DNA of 64,000 nt from Sweltsa coloradensis (GCA_024449915.1 JAMZAV010000445.1:434001-498000), one strand, 5' to 3'; positions 11,619-21,361 are shown, counted from the first letter of the stretch. Notes: a model not told the origin generated them from the letters alone. Made by a program: numbers and translations.

Positions 11619-12240
11619 GAGACGAGGGAGCGCAGCGACAGTCTTCCTCGTGATTAATTTTTCGAACTGTTTGTTTGTCCGTTTGTTCGATCCCATACGG
11701 CCGAACGGCCAAATAGATGAGCTGAAATTTGAAACAGACATCCGTGACCGCAGGTAACTTAGAGCTGCTAACGAAATGAGCAGAATCCGATGAGATTTAA
11801 AAAACTTCAAGAAAAAATAAATTGAAAAATAAACTGGATAAGTGTAGGATTAAATTAAACGGCAATGCTTTAATTCTTGAAGAAATAACTTTTATCAAAT
11901 CATGTTTGTCAGGCGGTGAAAATTGCAATGCAGTGACCAAGGTGTACTGAATCTTGCACGTTCAAGGTTACCAAAAATTCTGCTCGGAGATTGAGTAAAC
12001 CTTGCAATGTTTACTCGTATTTCGTACTAACATGTTTTCATCGAACGTATGTATCATTTCAACATTTTTATAATTTTTATACAAGGCTAGAGATATAAAA
12101 AATTAACCCCACCGTTTTTGAACAGTATCCACTTTGGCCCTTAGCCAAAAATAAACCGGAAACGCCAAAGGCCTAGACGAGTGAGCAAGTATGTGTGATC
12201 CCGGGAACATTGCATTTAAGGAGTGGGAGACATTTGGCAG
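11619..12240 (+). mobile_element. M2-family element, 3'-truncated
   Basis: It starts with GAGACGAGGGAGCGCAGCGA, the M2 terminus also seen at 22998 (reverse) and 37296. It continues through the 'AAACAGACATCCG' and 'GCTAACGAAAT' blocks and the 'TCTGCTCGGAGATTGAGTAA' block to a degenerate tRNA-like segment (about 12090-12180), then TAGACGAGTGAGC. The hairpin/CTAG end present at 38285 is missing. This copy borders gene duplicon A. Confidence 0.55.
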
Positions 12241-12896
12241 TTAGCAAATAGCTATTCACTCGGCCAAGATGCATCCGACGTATATGAAACTTTGCAAAGT
12301 TGTCAATAAAGCATACATGGACAGCCCTACGGTCATAGATTTTCAAAATTTTGTCTTAATCAGCCAGAAAAAATTCACGAATAATAGTAAATTTTGGAGT
12401 TTTTAACAAAATCCAAATTCGTGAAAACTAATTTATTTTTTATAAATTATTTTAAAACAAAATTTGGAAATGTGTTATCGCAGAGCCCTATATTTTCACT
12501 TTCTTGACATATGTTCAAAACTTCAGACACCTGTAGTGTCAGTCGGCCGAGCGAACAGCAATTTGGTTTAAAACGCATGTCCTATACTCTCTTAAGTTGA
12601 TTGATAAATAAGGTATAAATGATAAGGTTTTGAGTTTCGTTGGTTTAAGGGCGCATCAACTGTAAGGCCATAATGACAATCAATTAATACCCAAGGCAAC
12701 AAATCCGCCCTTCCCAAAAATAAATCCCCGTCTCGAAACCCAGGCTACCTGGGACACCTCATGTCACTAGTTATCCACCACAGGCTAGCCAGAAGCAAAG
12801 CAGCCGGAACAGCAAGTTGAATACCTATTTCTCTAATGTACTTAACAATATTAGGCCTATGCCAGAAACGAAGAAAGATAATATTATAGAGAACAT

Positions 12897-12902
12897 TTTA
12901 TT
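12897..12902 (-). terminator. Candidate poly(A) signal of gene copy A
   Basis: AATAAA on the minus strand, 157 nt after the stop codon. It is conserved in position and context in copy B (21356-21361), within the shared TTATTATTGTTAATAAATG-type context. A cryptic-looking donor (GAGTAAGT) and an acceptor-like CTCTGCAG lie in the 3' UTR between the stop and this signal in both copies. Confidence 0.45.
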
Positions 12903-13058
12903 AACAATAATAAGATATTTAAAATAACATTACATTTTAAATTCAAGAGCTAAAGTGAATTTTTAAACAAAACAAAACAAACAAAACTTACTCTAATAAG
13001 TCCACCACCTGCAGAGAACAGCAAACACTTGAGCTTGTCACCAGGAGCTTCCATGACG

Positions 13059-14193
13059 TCAGTCTTCTTCGTCGTCGGGCCCTTCCCGGTATAAAGCAAA
13101 CACAACGTGGCAGAAGTAGAGGGGTAAGACCGCAACAATCATGAGTCCACCCAAACCTAAGACTCCAAAAGGATCTATTATACCCCAAAAGATGCACCAC
13201 AACCCTAGAGCTACGTAGCACACGATCGTGGCTATGGGCCACGGCAACAACAGCGGGCGGATGTTCTTCATCGCGCCGATCAGCAGCATGATGCCGAAGA
13301 TCAGTTCCAGTATCGATGCGAAGATCACCCCAATCCCGAGTCCAATGAATAAATCGCCCTGCAAACATCAAGACAGGTATCGGTCACCGAGGGACGGGAG
13401 CAGGCCGAACCATCAACATAGTTGCCCAACTTATTGCTAGCCCGATACACGAGCAACAAAGTATAGAAACAGTGGATTCGTGATCCAGATCTGACTGGAA
13501 ATTGCTAACTTGTATTACTAATTTGTTCAGGTTGTTCAACATTGGGATGTTACGCCACATTACTGTCGGGCAACTCCAAGCAACATTGTCGGGCATCATG
13601 TTGATCGTCTGGCCCCTGCTTTACAGGGATTAGATCGGGCGCTGAGTTTTCTTCCGCCGACTTCGCGTACTAACACTGGAATGGAACCCTTTAGCAGATT
13701 GTACTTATAGGCCAATTTAAAAAAAAAAATCGTATTTAGAGTCTATACCCATTTCAAGTCACATAGCTGATTTTCATTGCGGGACATTAAATTCATGCCG
13801 ACCCTGTCGGCGCGACACCATCGACAAGAGCCCGACCACGATCAATCAGCTGGACACACATTCCACCCCTGAACAGTAGGCTACACCAGAATCAACTAGA
13901 CTAATTCAGAACAACCTTGGAATCTAGAAGTTAAATAACGTCTGCCCATAGAGGTATTCGAACCCTGGACCTTCTGCATTGGAAGCAGTGATGAATGTTT
14001 TAAAGTTTGAAACCGTACGGCAAGTGAAGCAAGTATAGGGACCCTCCAACCCAACCTATATACATACCCGTGTGACTGCCGTCATGATTATTCCGCTGAT
14101 TAGGTTAAGTGCATTAAATGCGATATTAGTCGAGGCTATTACTATGACCCCAGTCCTCAGGGAGACTGTCCAGCAGCACTTGGTCTTGGTCAT
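13059..14193 (-). CDS. Four-pass membrane protein, DUF4728-like (copy A)
   Basis: Two exons, join(13059..13358, 14068..14193) on the minus strand, 141 aa. Exon 1 ends at GTATGT and exon 2 follows a TTTGCAG acceptor; the 709-nt intron is phase 0. The chosen start (MTKTKCCW) gives the usual Cys-rich N-terminus; an in-frame open extension runs further upstream and could add residues. Visible: CC plus SLRTG at residues 6-15, then four hydrophobic segments at about 15-38, 45-70, 80-103 and 107-131, and an acidic tail (DDEED). Length, CC/SLRTG motif and topology match arthropod DUF4728 proteins, the family I associate with fly pasiflora-type septate-junction tetraspans; the exact role is not inferable. 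It is one of a tandem pair with copy B. The poly(A) signal is at 12897. Confidence is good for the gene, moderate for the family. Confidence 0.75.
13359..14067 (-). other. Intron of gene copy A
   Basis: Phase-0 GT-AG intron. It contains R4-family repeat sequence (about 13728-13860) and, near 13940-14000, a degenerate tRNA-like B box (GGGTTCGAATACC on the minus strand). Almost the whole intron aligns with copy B, apart from the element inserted in B at about 22167-22998. Confidence 0.7.
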
Positions 14194-14230
14194 CTTGAAC
14201 GAATGTTGATGTAAACAAAACAAAACTGAG

Positions 14231-14374
14231 GCGTTGGTTGCCTCCAAAGAGCTTAGCGTTATTATCATGCAGCCACAGCCTGCTGTATGTGTTCCACTCA
14301 GGGCGTTGGTTGCCTCCAAAGAGCTTAGCGTTGTTATCATGCAGCCACAGCCTGCTGTATGTGTTCCACTCCGG
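14231..14374 (-). repeat. 72-bp tandem duplication upstream of gene copy A
   Basis: Two direct copies, 14231-14302 and 14303-14374, start at GCGTTGGTTGCCTCCAAAGA and are nearly identical. Copy B has a single version (about 23517-23588). The block lies 38-181 nt upstream of the start codon, so it alters the 5' UTR or core promoter. A TTAAATATTCATC block conserved upstream in both copies (14405-14417 and 23617-23629) is a weak TATA-like candidate. Because 72 is a multiple of three, the in-frame upstream open frame is kept. Confidence 0.75.
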
Positions 14375-14419
14375 GCTCCGATGAGAAGTTCAAAGATGTG
14401 CTTTGATGAATATTTAACC

Positions 14420-15290
14420 CACACATAACAAAAACTTGTAAAAATAGAGCCAAACCTTACACACTCAAAAGAAATGAGATCGAAAACTAGGAAAACGCTA
14501 AAGTCCCGTCGCGTTGATGGATGAGCTTTTTTGTAAGTTTTTAGTTTGCGTGGTATCTATTTACTTATCAAGTGCCTTTTGAATGCATTGTTGGTGATTG
14601 TTGTCAAGTTTCTATTGTTACTTGTAAATTGTTATTATAAACCTGAAAAAACTCATATTAAAACCTTTATACTATGGATTCTGGCTAACTTTTTCAATTT
14701 TTTCTTTCACAAAGCAATACATCATCACTACCTTAATGTCCATGTGAAATATGAACGTTAAAGCCTCACCCGTGTGGTCAGAATCGGCCCAAATGTCACG
14801 AAAATATCGCACTAAAAATCGGGAAAAAATCGTAAAAGTACGAAATTCATGAGAAATATTTCTTCGATTGTACCCAAAAACGTGGCAGGTCTAAGTTAAG
14901 AGATTTCGAAGGTCCTCTCCATTTTTCATCAAGATCGCATATTCCGTTTGCCCAGTAGAGAGCGAACAAAAGACAGAAAAAAGCAAAAACTCCCGAGCTA
15001 AAGTTTTTGGGGGGTCAGTGAAATTGAAGTCTTCGCTTCGCTCATCCAATTAATTTAAACGTAATAGTTCATCCAAATTCTTTTTTTCTAATTGATTTAA
15101 ACGTGATGGTCATACAAATTATATTTTGCCAAGCTTTTTCAAGGATGTTGTTACGGGACACTGTACGTTTATGAATTAAGAATGCGCAAATGTGGAAGGG
15201 TAGATGAGCTTGGCCCTTTTTTTAGATCTCATTTCTTTTGAGTGTGTAAGGTTTGGCTGTAATTTTACAAGTTTTTTTGTTGTGTGGGAT
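14420..15290. repeat. Foldback element flanking an M1 insertion
   Basis: The ~60-bp arms 14420-14482 and 15226-15290 are reverse complements (ACAAAAACTTGTAAAA, GCCAAACCTTACACACTCAA, AAAGAAATGAGATC on the left). Most of the space between is M1 element 14485-15051 plus ~175 bp of AT-rich sequence. It begins right at the distal edge of gene duplicon A. Confidence 0.6.
14485..15051 (-). mobile_element. M1-family Helentron-like non-autonomous element
   Basis: It has both M1 termini: ACTAGGAAAACGCTAAAGTC with GTTGATGGATGAGC at the left and CTTCGCTTCGCTCATCCAAT at the right. GGATGAGC and GCTCATCC form an asymmetric inverted repeat: one at the extreme end, the other about 30 bp inside, next to an AACGC/GCGTT hairpin and CTAG. 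The core includes CACGAAAATATCGCACTAAA and a CATGAGAAATATTTCTTCGA block. No protein is encoded. Confidence 0.6.
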
Positions 15291-15322
15291 CTTATTACTT
15301 TTTCAAGTTCCATTGCAAAATT

Positions 15323-16114
15323 CTAGGAAGCTTCGCAAACGCTTTTTTTAGTCGCGTTGATGGATGAGCTTTTTAATTATAAAATGAAAATAATATAAAC
15401 ATATTAACACGGCCCATACAAAGCAATCATTAGGTCTGTTGGATCTTTGATTGTTTGTAACAAGGCTGTGAGTAAGGTATAAAATCCCCTGTGAAGTTTT
15501 CATACAAGGCTGTGAGAAAGATCTAAAATCTATATTTTCGTGCTATTTGGGCGGATTCTGACCAAACGGGTGGGGCTTCAACGTTCATATTTCACATGGA
15601 CATTAAGGTAAGGGTGATGTATTGACTTTTTAAAGAAAAAGTTGAAAAAGTTAGCCAGAATCTATAGAAATAAAGGTTTTAATATTTAACACCTCAAAAA
15701 ACTCAAATTTAAAACCTTTATTTCTATAGATTCTGGCTAACTTTTTCAACTTTTTCTTTCAAACGTCAATACATCACCATTACTTTAATGTGCATGTGAA
15801 ATATGAACGTTGTAGCCCCACCCGTTTGGTCAGAATCGGCCCAAATGTCACGAAAATATCGCACTAAAAATCGAAAAAAATCGTAAAAGTACGATATTCA
15901 TGAGAAATATTTCTTCGATTGTACCCAAAAACGTAGCAAGTCTAAGTTTAGAGATTTCGAAGGTCCCCTAAAATTTTCATCAAGATCCCATATGCCGTTT
16001 GCCCGGTAGAGAGCGAACAAACAGACAGAAATACAAAAAAAAAAAAAAAAAAACACCCGAGCTAAATTTTTTGGGGGGTCGGTGAAATTGAAGTCTTCGC
16101 TTTGCTCATCCAAT
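15323..16114 (-). mobile_element. M1-family element with internal inverted duplication
   Basis: Both M1 termini are present. Inside, about 160 bp (15530-15690) occurs again in inverted orientation at 15700-15865, covering AAACGGGTGGGGCT..CAACG and the AGAATCTATAGAAATAAAGG block. The central spacer is only about 10-25 bp, so the middle of the element is a strong palindrome. No coding capacity. Confidence 0.65.
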
Positions 16115-16304
16115 AATATTTTTAAAAAATGTTTGTTTTATTTGTTGTTTAAATAAATGTGTGAATAAAATGTGTGTGTAATGTTTTAAAATATAATAAT
16201 TTTATCAAAATCGATTAATTTCTATGGTATTACCAATTAATAATAGAATGAAAAATATTTAGTGGTCCAAAGACTTGCTTTTTGTAAACAATGTAGGCGA
16301 TCAT

Positions 16305-16560
16305 TGTCAAGTAACTATAGTTACTTGTTGATTGATTGTATGCCTGTTTAAGGCTTATATTAAAACCTTTATTTGGTAGCAGTCCATCAAACTTTTTCAA
16401 CTTTTTCTTTCAAAAGGCACTACATCACTATAACCTTATTGTCCATGTAAAATATGAACGTTGTAGCCCCACCCGTTTGGGTCAGAATCGCTGGCCGATT
16501 GAAATTGACGAATTAGACCGTAGTAGCAGTAGCAGCAGTAGTAATAGTAGAAGCTAACAT
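16305..16560 (-). repeat. M1 fragment plus AGT microsatellite
   Basis: The block 16305-16495 carries M1 core sequence (ATATTAAAACCTTTATT, AATATGAACGTTGTAGCCCC) without either terminus. It is followed at 16518-16556 by an imperfect GTAGCA/GTAGTA trinucleotide repeat. Confidence 0.6.
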
Positions 16561-16566
16561 CCTTAA

Positions 16567-17051
16567 AGTGATTTTGAGCATGTTTCAAGCCATTTTTTGC
16601 ACCAAGAAGGAATGCTCGTATCCCAACCAAATTATTTTGGCATGTGATGTCAGGTACCTAAATCCACTCGATTTTAATAGTTTTCAAGTTCACATCACGT
16701 TTCATGACGGCTGGGTGACACCTCGAAATCACCTTAATTCTTCTTGCTGTATAAGGTGCCCGAATATGTAGCGCACCGCGGCTTTGCTGCGGTGTCCTAA
16801 CGGGCACCTAGATAGTGATTTTGAGCATGTTTCAAGCCATTTTTTCACCAAGAAGTAATGATCGTACCCCAACCAAATTTGGCGTGTGTTGTCAAGTACC
16901 TAAATCCCATCGATTTTAATGGTTTTCAAGTTCACATCACGTTTCATGACGGCTGGGTAACACCTCGACATCACCCCAACTTTGCTTGCTGTATAAGGTG
17001 CCTGAGTGTGTAGCGTGCCACGGCTTGGCTGCGGCGCCCTGACAGGCACCT
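16567..17051. repeat. Tandem duplication, period ~247 bp, with GC hairpins
   Basis: Unit 1 (16567-16813) and unit 2 (16814-17051) both start AGTGATTTTGAGCATGTTTC. Each ends with a GC-rich hairpin in which GGTGCCCG or GGTGCCTG pairs with CGGGCACC or CAGGCACC around an inner CCGCGGC..GCTGCGG stem. The end hairpin suggests a mobile-element terminus, but no family could be assigned. Confidence 0.7.
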
Positions 17052-17440
17052 ATATGTATGCATTTCAAAACATGTTCTATAATTTTTTAATACTACCCAG
17101 AAATAAAAAATCTAGCCCGACTGTTGTTTGAACCCAGGTTTGCCACATAAGGCTCCTTAGCCTACTGGAAAATGCCAAAGTCGTTAGACGAGTAAGGGAG
17201 TCATGTGTAGAGTACCCGGGAACATTTGCATTTCCCGATTGCGCAATTGATATATAAGATATAAATGATAAGGTTTTGAGTTTAGTTGGTATAAGGGCGC
17301 GTCAACTGTAAGGCCATAATGGCAATTAATCAATTAATACCCAAGGCAACAAATCTGCCCTTCTCAAAAATAGATCCCTGTCTCTTAACTCAGGCTACCC
17401 ATATCACTAGTTATCCACCACAGGCTAGCCAGAAGCAAAG

Positions 17441-17589
17441 TGTATTGTAAAGAGAGATTCTTAGGTAAAAAGTTAGAGAAAAGACATTTATATGATCAAG
17501 AACAGAAGCCATAAGTATATTTTACTTTTCCACCGCCTTTGCTACATCTCCAGTTACTACATAGAGTTGTAGTTGTTGTTATCAACACA
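17441..17589 (-). repeat. 3' LTR of gypsy element
   Basis: 149 bp, beginning TGTGTTGATAAC and ending ACAATACA on the minus strand (TG...CA ends). It matches 21117-21272 throughout with scattered substitutions and a 6-bp indel near the start. The adjacent purine-rich AAAATGGAGA (17590-17599, minus strand) is the polypurine-tract candidate. Confidence 0.9.
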
Positions 17590-17599
17590 TCTCCATTTT
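17590..17599 (-). other. Polypurine tract candidate
   Basis: AAAATGGAGA directly abuts the TGTGTTG start of the 3' LTR on the minus strand, the expected position for plus-strand priming. It is shorter and less pure than many gypsy tracts. Confidence 0.5.
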
Positions 17600-17715
17600 C
17601 ATAAATGTAGGATGGAATAAGAAATAATGATCAATTTAACTTAGTGATCAAGAATGAATTAACATTGTTATGATAATGACTAACTGAATATGTTTTGTTA
17701 CAAGTTCAATAAGTT

Positions 17716-18675
17716 TTAGATATTGAGTTTTTCTGGTTTCCCAATGGTCCTTCCGGAACGAGTCTTATAAGGGCTTGTGCTCTGTGCCATCGGTCTTGCT
17801 CTTCCTGGCGATCTCGCGATTTGTCTCGGTGATGGCTGCTGCAACTCTGGTTGTGGATGAGCTACTTCTGCCTCCGGGATTCTGTCTTCATGGATTAACT
17901 CAGATTCTGACTCGTATGGAAGTATTGGAATAGTTTGAACCGGAACCAGATGATATCGGTTTCGCCTGACGTTACCAAAGCTGGTACGGACGATGTAGGA
18001 TCGCGGCTTGTCTGATTCTTTAACAACCGTACCATATCTACGCAGGTCGATGATCCACACGTGTTGACCTGGTATGATGCTGGACGAATCTCTGGTACCA
18101 TGATGACGATCGTAGTTTTTCTTTTGTTTTCTACGTATCTTTTCCTCCCTTTGTCGGAGATGCATGTTCTCGGCAATTGGGGATGTGAGATGTGATGAAG
18201 TCTGCAACATGAGTAAACCTCCTTGGTTAGCAATTTCGTTACCATGAGAGTAGTAATTTTTAAGACGAGAGTCAATCTCGTTTTGGTTAGGCCATCCTTC
18301 GGCACTATATTGCGCGAGTCGTTGGCAAACAAAGTCTTCTTTCTGCTCCTGCGCTATGATAGCCAGCTTGCATTCCGTGATAGGCGAACTATCTACTACT
18401 TGCTGCACGTATGCTGCTGTCTCCTCTTCTAGTTCGGAGTCTGGAGTCAGTGATTGTGATGTTGTCGAAATATTTCGTGACAACGTGTCCGCTGCAATTG
18501 GCTCTTTTCCTGGAGTATACACGATTTGGTAAGCATACCTCATCATTCTAATCTTGAATCTTTGCAGACGAGGAGAAAGATCGTCCAAGTGCTTTGATGT
18601 GAAGATCGGGATCAGTGGTTTGTGATCGGTTTCCAGCTTGACGGTTACCCCCGTAATGCAGTTCTTAAATCGTTA
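17716..18675 (-). pseudogene. Gypsy RNase H end and truncated integrase
   Basis: One minus-strand frame runs from just after the TAA at 18673-18675 to 17716. It holds the RNase H end (TDHKPL motif), the linker with DDLSPRLQRF and the ADTLSRN motif, then about 90 residues before integrase. Around 18170-18200 the frame jumps from the pre-integrase region (NQGGLLML) directly to the integrase C-terminal region (GQHVWIIDLRR, NRYHLVPV). The HHCC zinc finger and the DDE catalytic core expected between them are absent, an in-frame deletion of a few hundred residues. The tail is Pro/Ser/Arg-rich. The element therefore cannot integrate by itself. The stop at 18673 separates it from the upstream RNase H part in the same frame. 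Confidence 0.8.
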
Positions 18676-20065
18676 GCACGCACATGTCAGTGAGAGTGCC
18701 TCTTTCTCGATCTGAGCGTAACGTTTCTCTGCTTGAGACAAGGATCGCGACGCATATGCAATTGGTCTTTTACGTCCATCTGCTTTGGTATGGTACAACA
18801 TGGCTCCCAAACCGTATGATGAAGCGTCTGCGGATACTGTCACTTGCTTGTTGAGTGAAAATAGAGCCATGACTGGTTCTGATGCCAGTATGTTTTTGAC
18901 CCTGATGAATGCCCTGATGAAGAAGTGTGTTAAGTGGTGCAAGGAGTTGAGATTTATGGGGTATGTATGTACCCAGGTAGGTTATTAGCCTCAGGAATCT
19001 TTGCAGTTTTTGTTTGTTCGTCGGTGGTTGCATCGTAACGACTGCTTTCACTTTTTCAGGATCTGAACGAATACCTGCTCCCGAGATAATGTGCCCTACA
19101 AAAGTTATTTCTTTTACAGCAATTACCGTTTTGTCCTTGTTAAGAGTCATGCCAGTACTTTGTAACCTGTCGAGCACGGCTCGTAGATTCGCATCCTGCT
19201 CCTCGCGAGTGGTACCTCGGACTAGGATATCGTCCATGTGGCACAGCACTCCTGGTAGGCCTTCCAGGATAGTACTCATCCTACATTGGAAGTGTTCAGG
19301 TGCTGACGTAATACCGAAAGGAAGACGATTGAATTTGTACCTTCCCCACGGAGTAATGAAAGTTGTGAGATGAGAACTTTCAGCAGAAAGATTGATCTGC
19401 CAGAAGCCCGAGTTTGCATCTAATTTAGAGAATATGGTAACACCCCCTAGCTGTCCTAGTGTGTATTCTATCTTTGGAATCGGGTGCCATTCTCTTTTCA
19501 CATTCCTATTAAGCTCGGTTAGATCAACACAAATGCGCACTCCCTGCTTCTTACGAACAACAATCATGTACGCACACCAATCAGTGGGTTGGTGCACAGG
19601 TGATATGACCCCCTGCTCAAGCATGCGGTCTAGCTCCGCCTTGGTATCATTAAGCAATGCAATTGGAACTGACCGTGGAGATGTTGCTGCATAAGGTTTA
19701 GCATCCGGGAACAGCTGAATCTTGTACTCGCCCGGAATTGTTCCCAGACCCTCGAAGAGCTGTGGATACATTGCTGTGACTTCCTCTGTAGTTTCGATGC
19801 CGCCCACGAACTGGATCAGCTGGAAAGCGGTGATGGCCGGTTCTCCGAGAAGTGGAGTTTCTTGTCCGACCAGAATGTAAGCCTTCTGGATGGAAACCTT
19901 GTCCTTGTACTTAAATGGTAGGCTAATCATACCTAGACAGTCTAGAAGCATTGAACCGGGACCATAAAGTTGACGATCTGCAGGGTACAATTGTTTGTTA
20001 GCAATGATTGGACAAGTCGACGGTATAACAGTTACGTCGGCACCACAATCAATCTTAACATTCAG
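18673..20065 (-). pseudogene. Gypsy protease-RT-RNase H, broken
   Basis: From the 5' side on the minus strand, a protease frame with active-site-like DCGAD (20036-20050) is out of frame with gag. It continues without a break into reverse transcriptase. RT landmarks are RKKQGVRICVDLTELN, FSKLDANSGFWQI, RLPFGITSAPEHFQ and a catalytic HMDD box at about 19231-19242, where YVDD or YMDD is usual. The thumb and connection reach LLAPLN, then a frameshift near 18910-18940 moves to the frame that carries VSADASSYGLG, the RNase H start. That frame ends at an in-frame TAA (18673-18675). The order PR-RT-RH is typical of Ty3/gypsy. The breaks show a dead copy, although the RT core itself is uninterrupted. 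Confidence 0.85.
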
Positions 20066-21021
20066 TGTGTGTCCTTCACTTCAATCGGCACATGCCATGA
20101 AGATTTGGCAGTTGGAGCATGGACGATGCCGCCTACAAAAGCCTTAAGCTGATCGACTGTGTTGCCTTCAGCTGCGTAGACCTCGTTCACCTTCTTCTGA
20201 CGGCAAACTGATGATGCGTGCCCCTTAATTTTGCAGATATAACATGTATATTCTTTGGCTGGGCACTCCGAACGTGGATGTGATGGCTTGCGCCCGCACC
20301 ATTTGCATGCTTGATTAGGCTTATTAGTAAACTGACCTTTGTTATTCTTCTGGCCCTTGTAATTTTCTTTTGGTTTGACCCTTGCCTGGGATGGTTGAGT
20401 CACACGATTCACCATCGCTGTCCCCGTTGAATGAAGTTCTTTCTGTTGACGACGAACGTCCTCAGATTGCCGAACCTGGGTGATTGCCTTCTCCAGGGTT
20501 AGTTGTGAGTCTAACTGTAGGCTTTCACTTAATCTGTGATTTGTAATCCCTACAACTATTTTATCTCTAATGAGCTCATCATGCATTTGAGCAAATTCAC
20601 AATATTCAGCCAGCTTGTATAATTATGCTATGGATTCGTCTACAGGCTGGTACTCTTCCTGTAGGCCTACACATTTGAAGAATTTCGCTCTCTCAAATAT
20701 TACATTCCTTCTAGGAATAAAATAGGCCTTCAATCTGTCCATGACAGTTTGGTAGTCAATAGACTGGACTTCAGTTAGGTTAAAAGATGCTAACAAGTCA
20801 TCAGCCTTGTCACCCATGATGTAAATTAAATCATTTACTTGGTCAGACTCAGTTTTAGTACTCAAACCTGAGGTCTGCCTAAATCTAGTGAATCTCCTTT
20901 TCCAAATTGGCCAGTCTTCGGCGCGGAAAGAGAATGATTCAGGTGGGTGAACTTGGAAAGATGCTGTAGCAACGGGAATGACGCCTTGGCCTAGGCCTGG
21001 GGCTATGACATTCTCCTGCAT
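20062..21021 (-). pseudogene. Gypsy Gag with two zinc knuckles, one nonsense stop
   Basis: A single minus-strand frame runs from 21021 to the stop at 20062, interrupted by one in-frame TAA at 20623-20625. The N-terminal part has the Gag signatures EDWPIWKRRF and RRNVIFERAKF seen in K02A2.6-like elements. After the stop come MHDELIRDKIVVGI and then two nucleocapsid knuckles: CKWCGRKPSHPRSEC, a variant with wider spacing, and CYICKIKGHASSVC, a standard CX2CX4HX4C. These bind the element's RNA. The frame ends just before the protease, which is in another frame. A basic, Lys/Gln/Asn-rich stretch precedes the knuckles. Confidence 0.85.
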
Positions 21022-21098
21022 TTCGAAGTATTCTCGAATGTAGCGTTATAATCAATGAATTTACTCTACCTTATAAGTCTCCTGAAGACGTTTCTTGT

Positions 21099-21116
21099 AG
21101 TTTTCAGCTGTCACCA
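21099..21116 (-). other. Primer-binding site
   Basis: On the minus strand the 5' LTR ends AACAATACA and is followed without a gap by TGGTGACAGCTGAAAACT, starting with the TGG that pairs with a tRNA CCA end. The primer tRNA was not identified. Confidence 0.65.
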
Positions 21117-21272
21117 TGTATTGTTAAGAGATATTCTTAGGTATTAAAGTTAGAGAAAAGACATTTATATGATCAAGAACAGAAGCCATAAGTTTATTTT
21201 GCTTTTCCACCGCCTTTGCTACATCTCCAGTTACCGCATAGAGTTGTAGTTGTATTATTTGTTATCAACACA
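21117..21272 (-). repeat. 5' LTR of gypsy element
   Basis: 156 bp, TG...CA on the minus strand, paired with 17441-17589. It borders the TSD copy CAAAG at 21273-21277. The 6-bp length difference from the other LTR lies near its 5' end (the TATTATTTG versus TTGTTG region). Confidence 0.9.
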
Positions 21273-21355
21273 CAAAGCAACCGGAACAGCAAGTTGAATA
21301 CCCATTACTCAAAAGTAAATAACAGTATTATATCAGAAACTAGTAATCATAAACA

Positions 21356-21361
21356 TTTATT
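21356..21361 (-). terminator. Candidate poly(A) signal of gene copy B
   Basis: AATAAA on the minus strand, 130 nt past the stop of copy B and at the position homologous to 12897-12902 of copy A. The LTR retrotransposon begins about 80 bp beyond it, so the signal itself survived the insertion. Confidence 0.45.

Larger units (their letters stand above)
12085..14420 (-). repeat. Segmental duplication, copy A
   Basis: This block is a direct duplicate of about 17085-23640 once later insertions in copy B are removed. Shared non-coding landmarks include ATAAATGATAAGGTTTTGAG (12616 and 17259), CTAGTTATCCACCACAGGCT, the poly(A)-signal region, the intron and about 220 bp upstream of the start codon. 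Copy A lacks the LTR retrotransposon and the intronic M2 element found in B, so it represents the less disrupted arrangement. Confidence 0.8.
17436..21277 (-). mobile_element. Ty3/gypsy LTR retrotransposon, defective, with TSD
   Basis: The element proper is 17441-21272 (3,832 bp), transcribed on the minus strand and flanked by the 5-bp target duplication CAAAG (17436-17440 and 21273-21277). Copy A of the duplicon gives the empty site (AGAAGCAAAGCAGCCGGAAC), which fixes the boundaries. It has short LTRs, a primer-binding site, gag with zinc knuckles, protease, reverse transcriptase, RNase H and the C-terminal part of integrase. The integrase zinc-binding and DDE core are deleted, and there are at least two premature stops and two frameshifts, so it is non-autonomous and dead. 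The Gag and Pol style resembles K02A2.6-like/Mag-type gypsy elements. Eight or so substitutions and one indel between the LTRs indicate that insertion is not recent. Confidence 0.9.

Noticed and set aside
12988..13371. 127-codon minus-strand frame overlapping exon 2 of gene copy A
   Set aside because: It is an alternative frame of the real exon; it crosses the acceptor and shows no family similarity, whereas the chosen frame gives conserved transmembrane segments also present in copy B.
14194..14424. N-terminal extension of the copy A protein through the upstream in-frame region
   Set aside because: The frame is open, but it passes through the 72-bp tandem duplication and lies before the Cys-rich start typical of the family; MTKTKCC is the more plausible start. 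It remains possible.
18785..19694. Plus-strand frames of 67-119 codons inside the gypsy element
   Set aside because: They are antisense shadows of the protease/RT frame.
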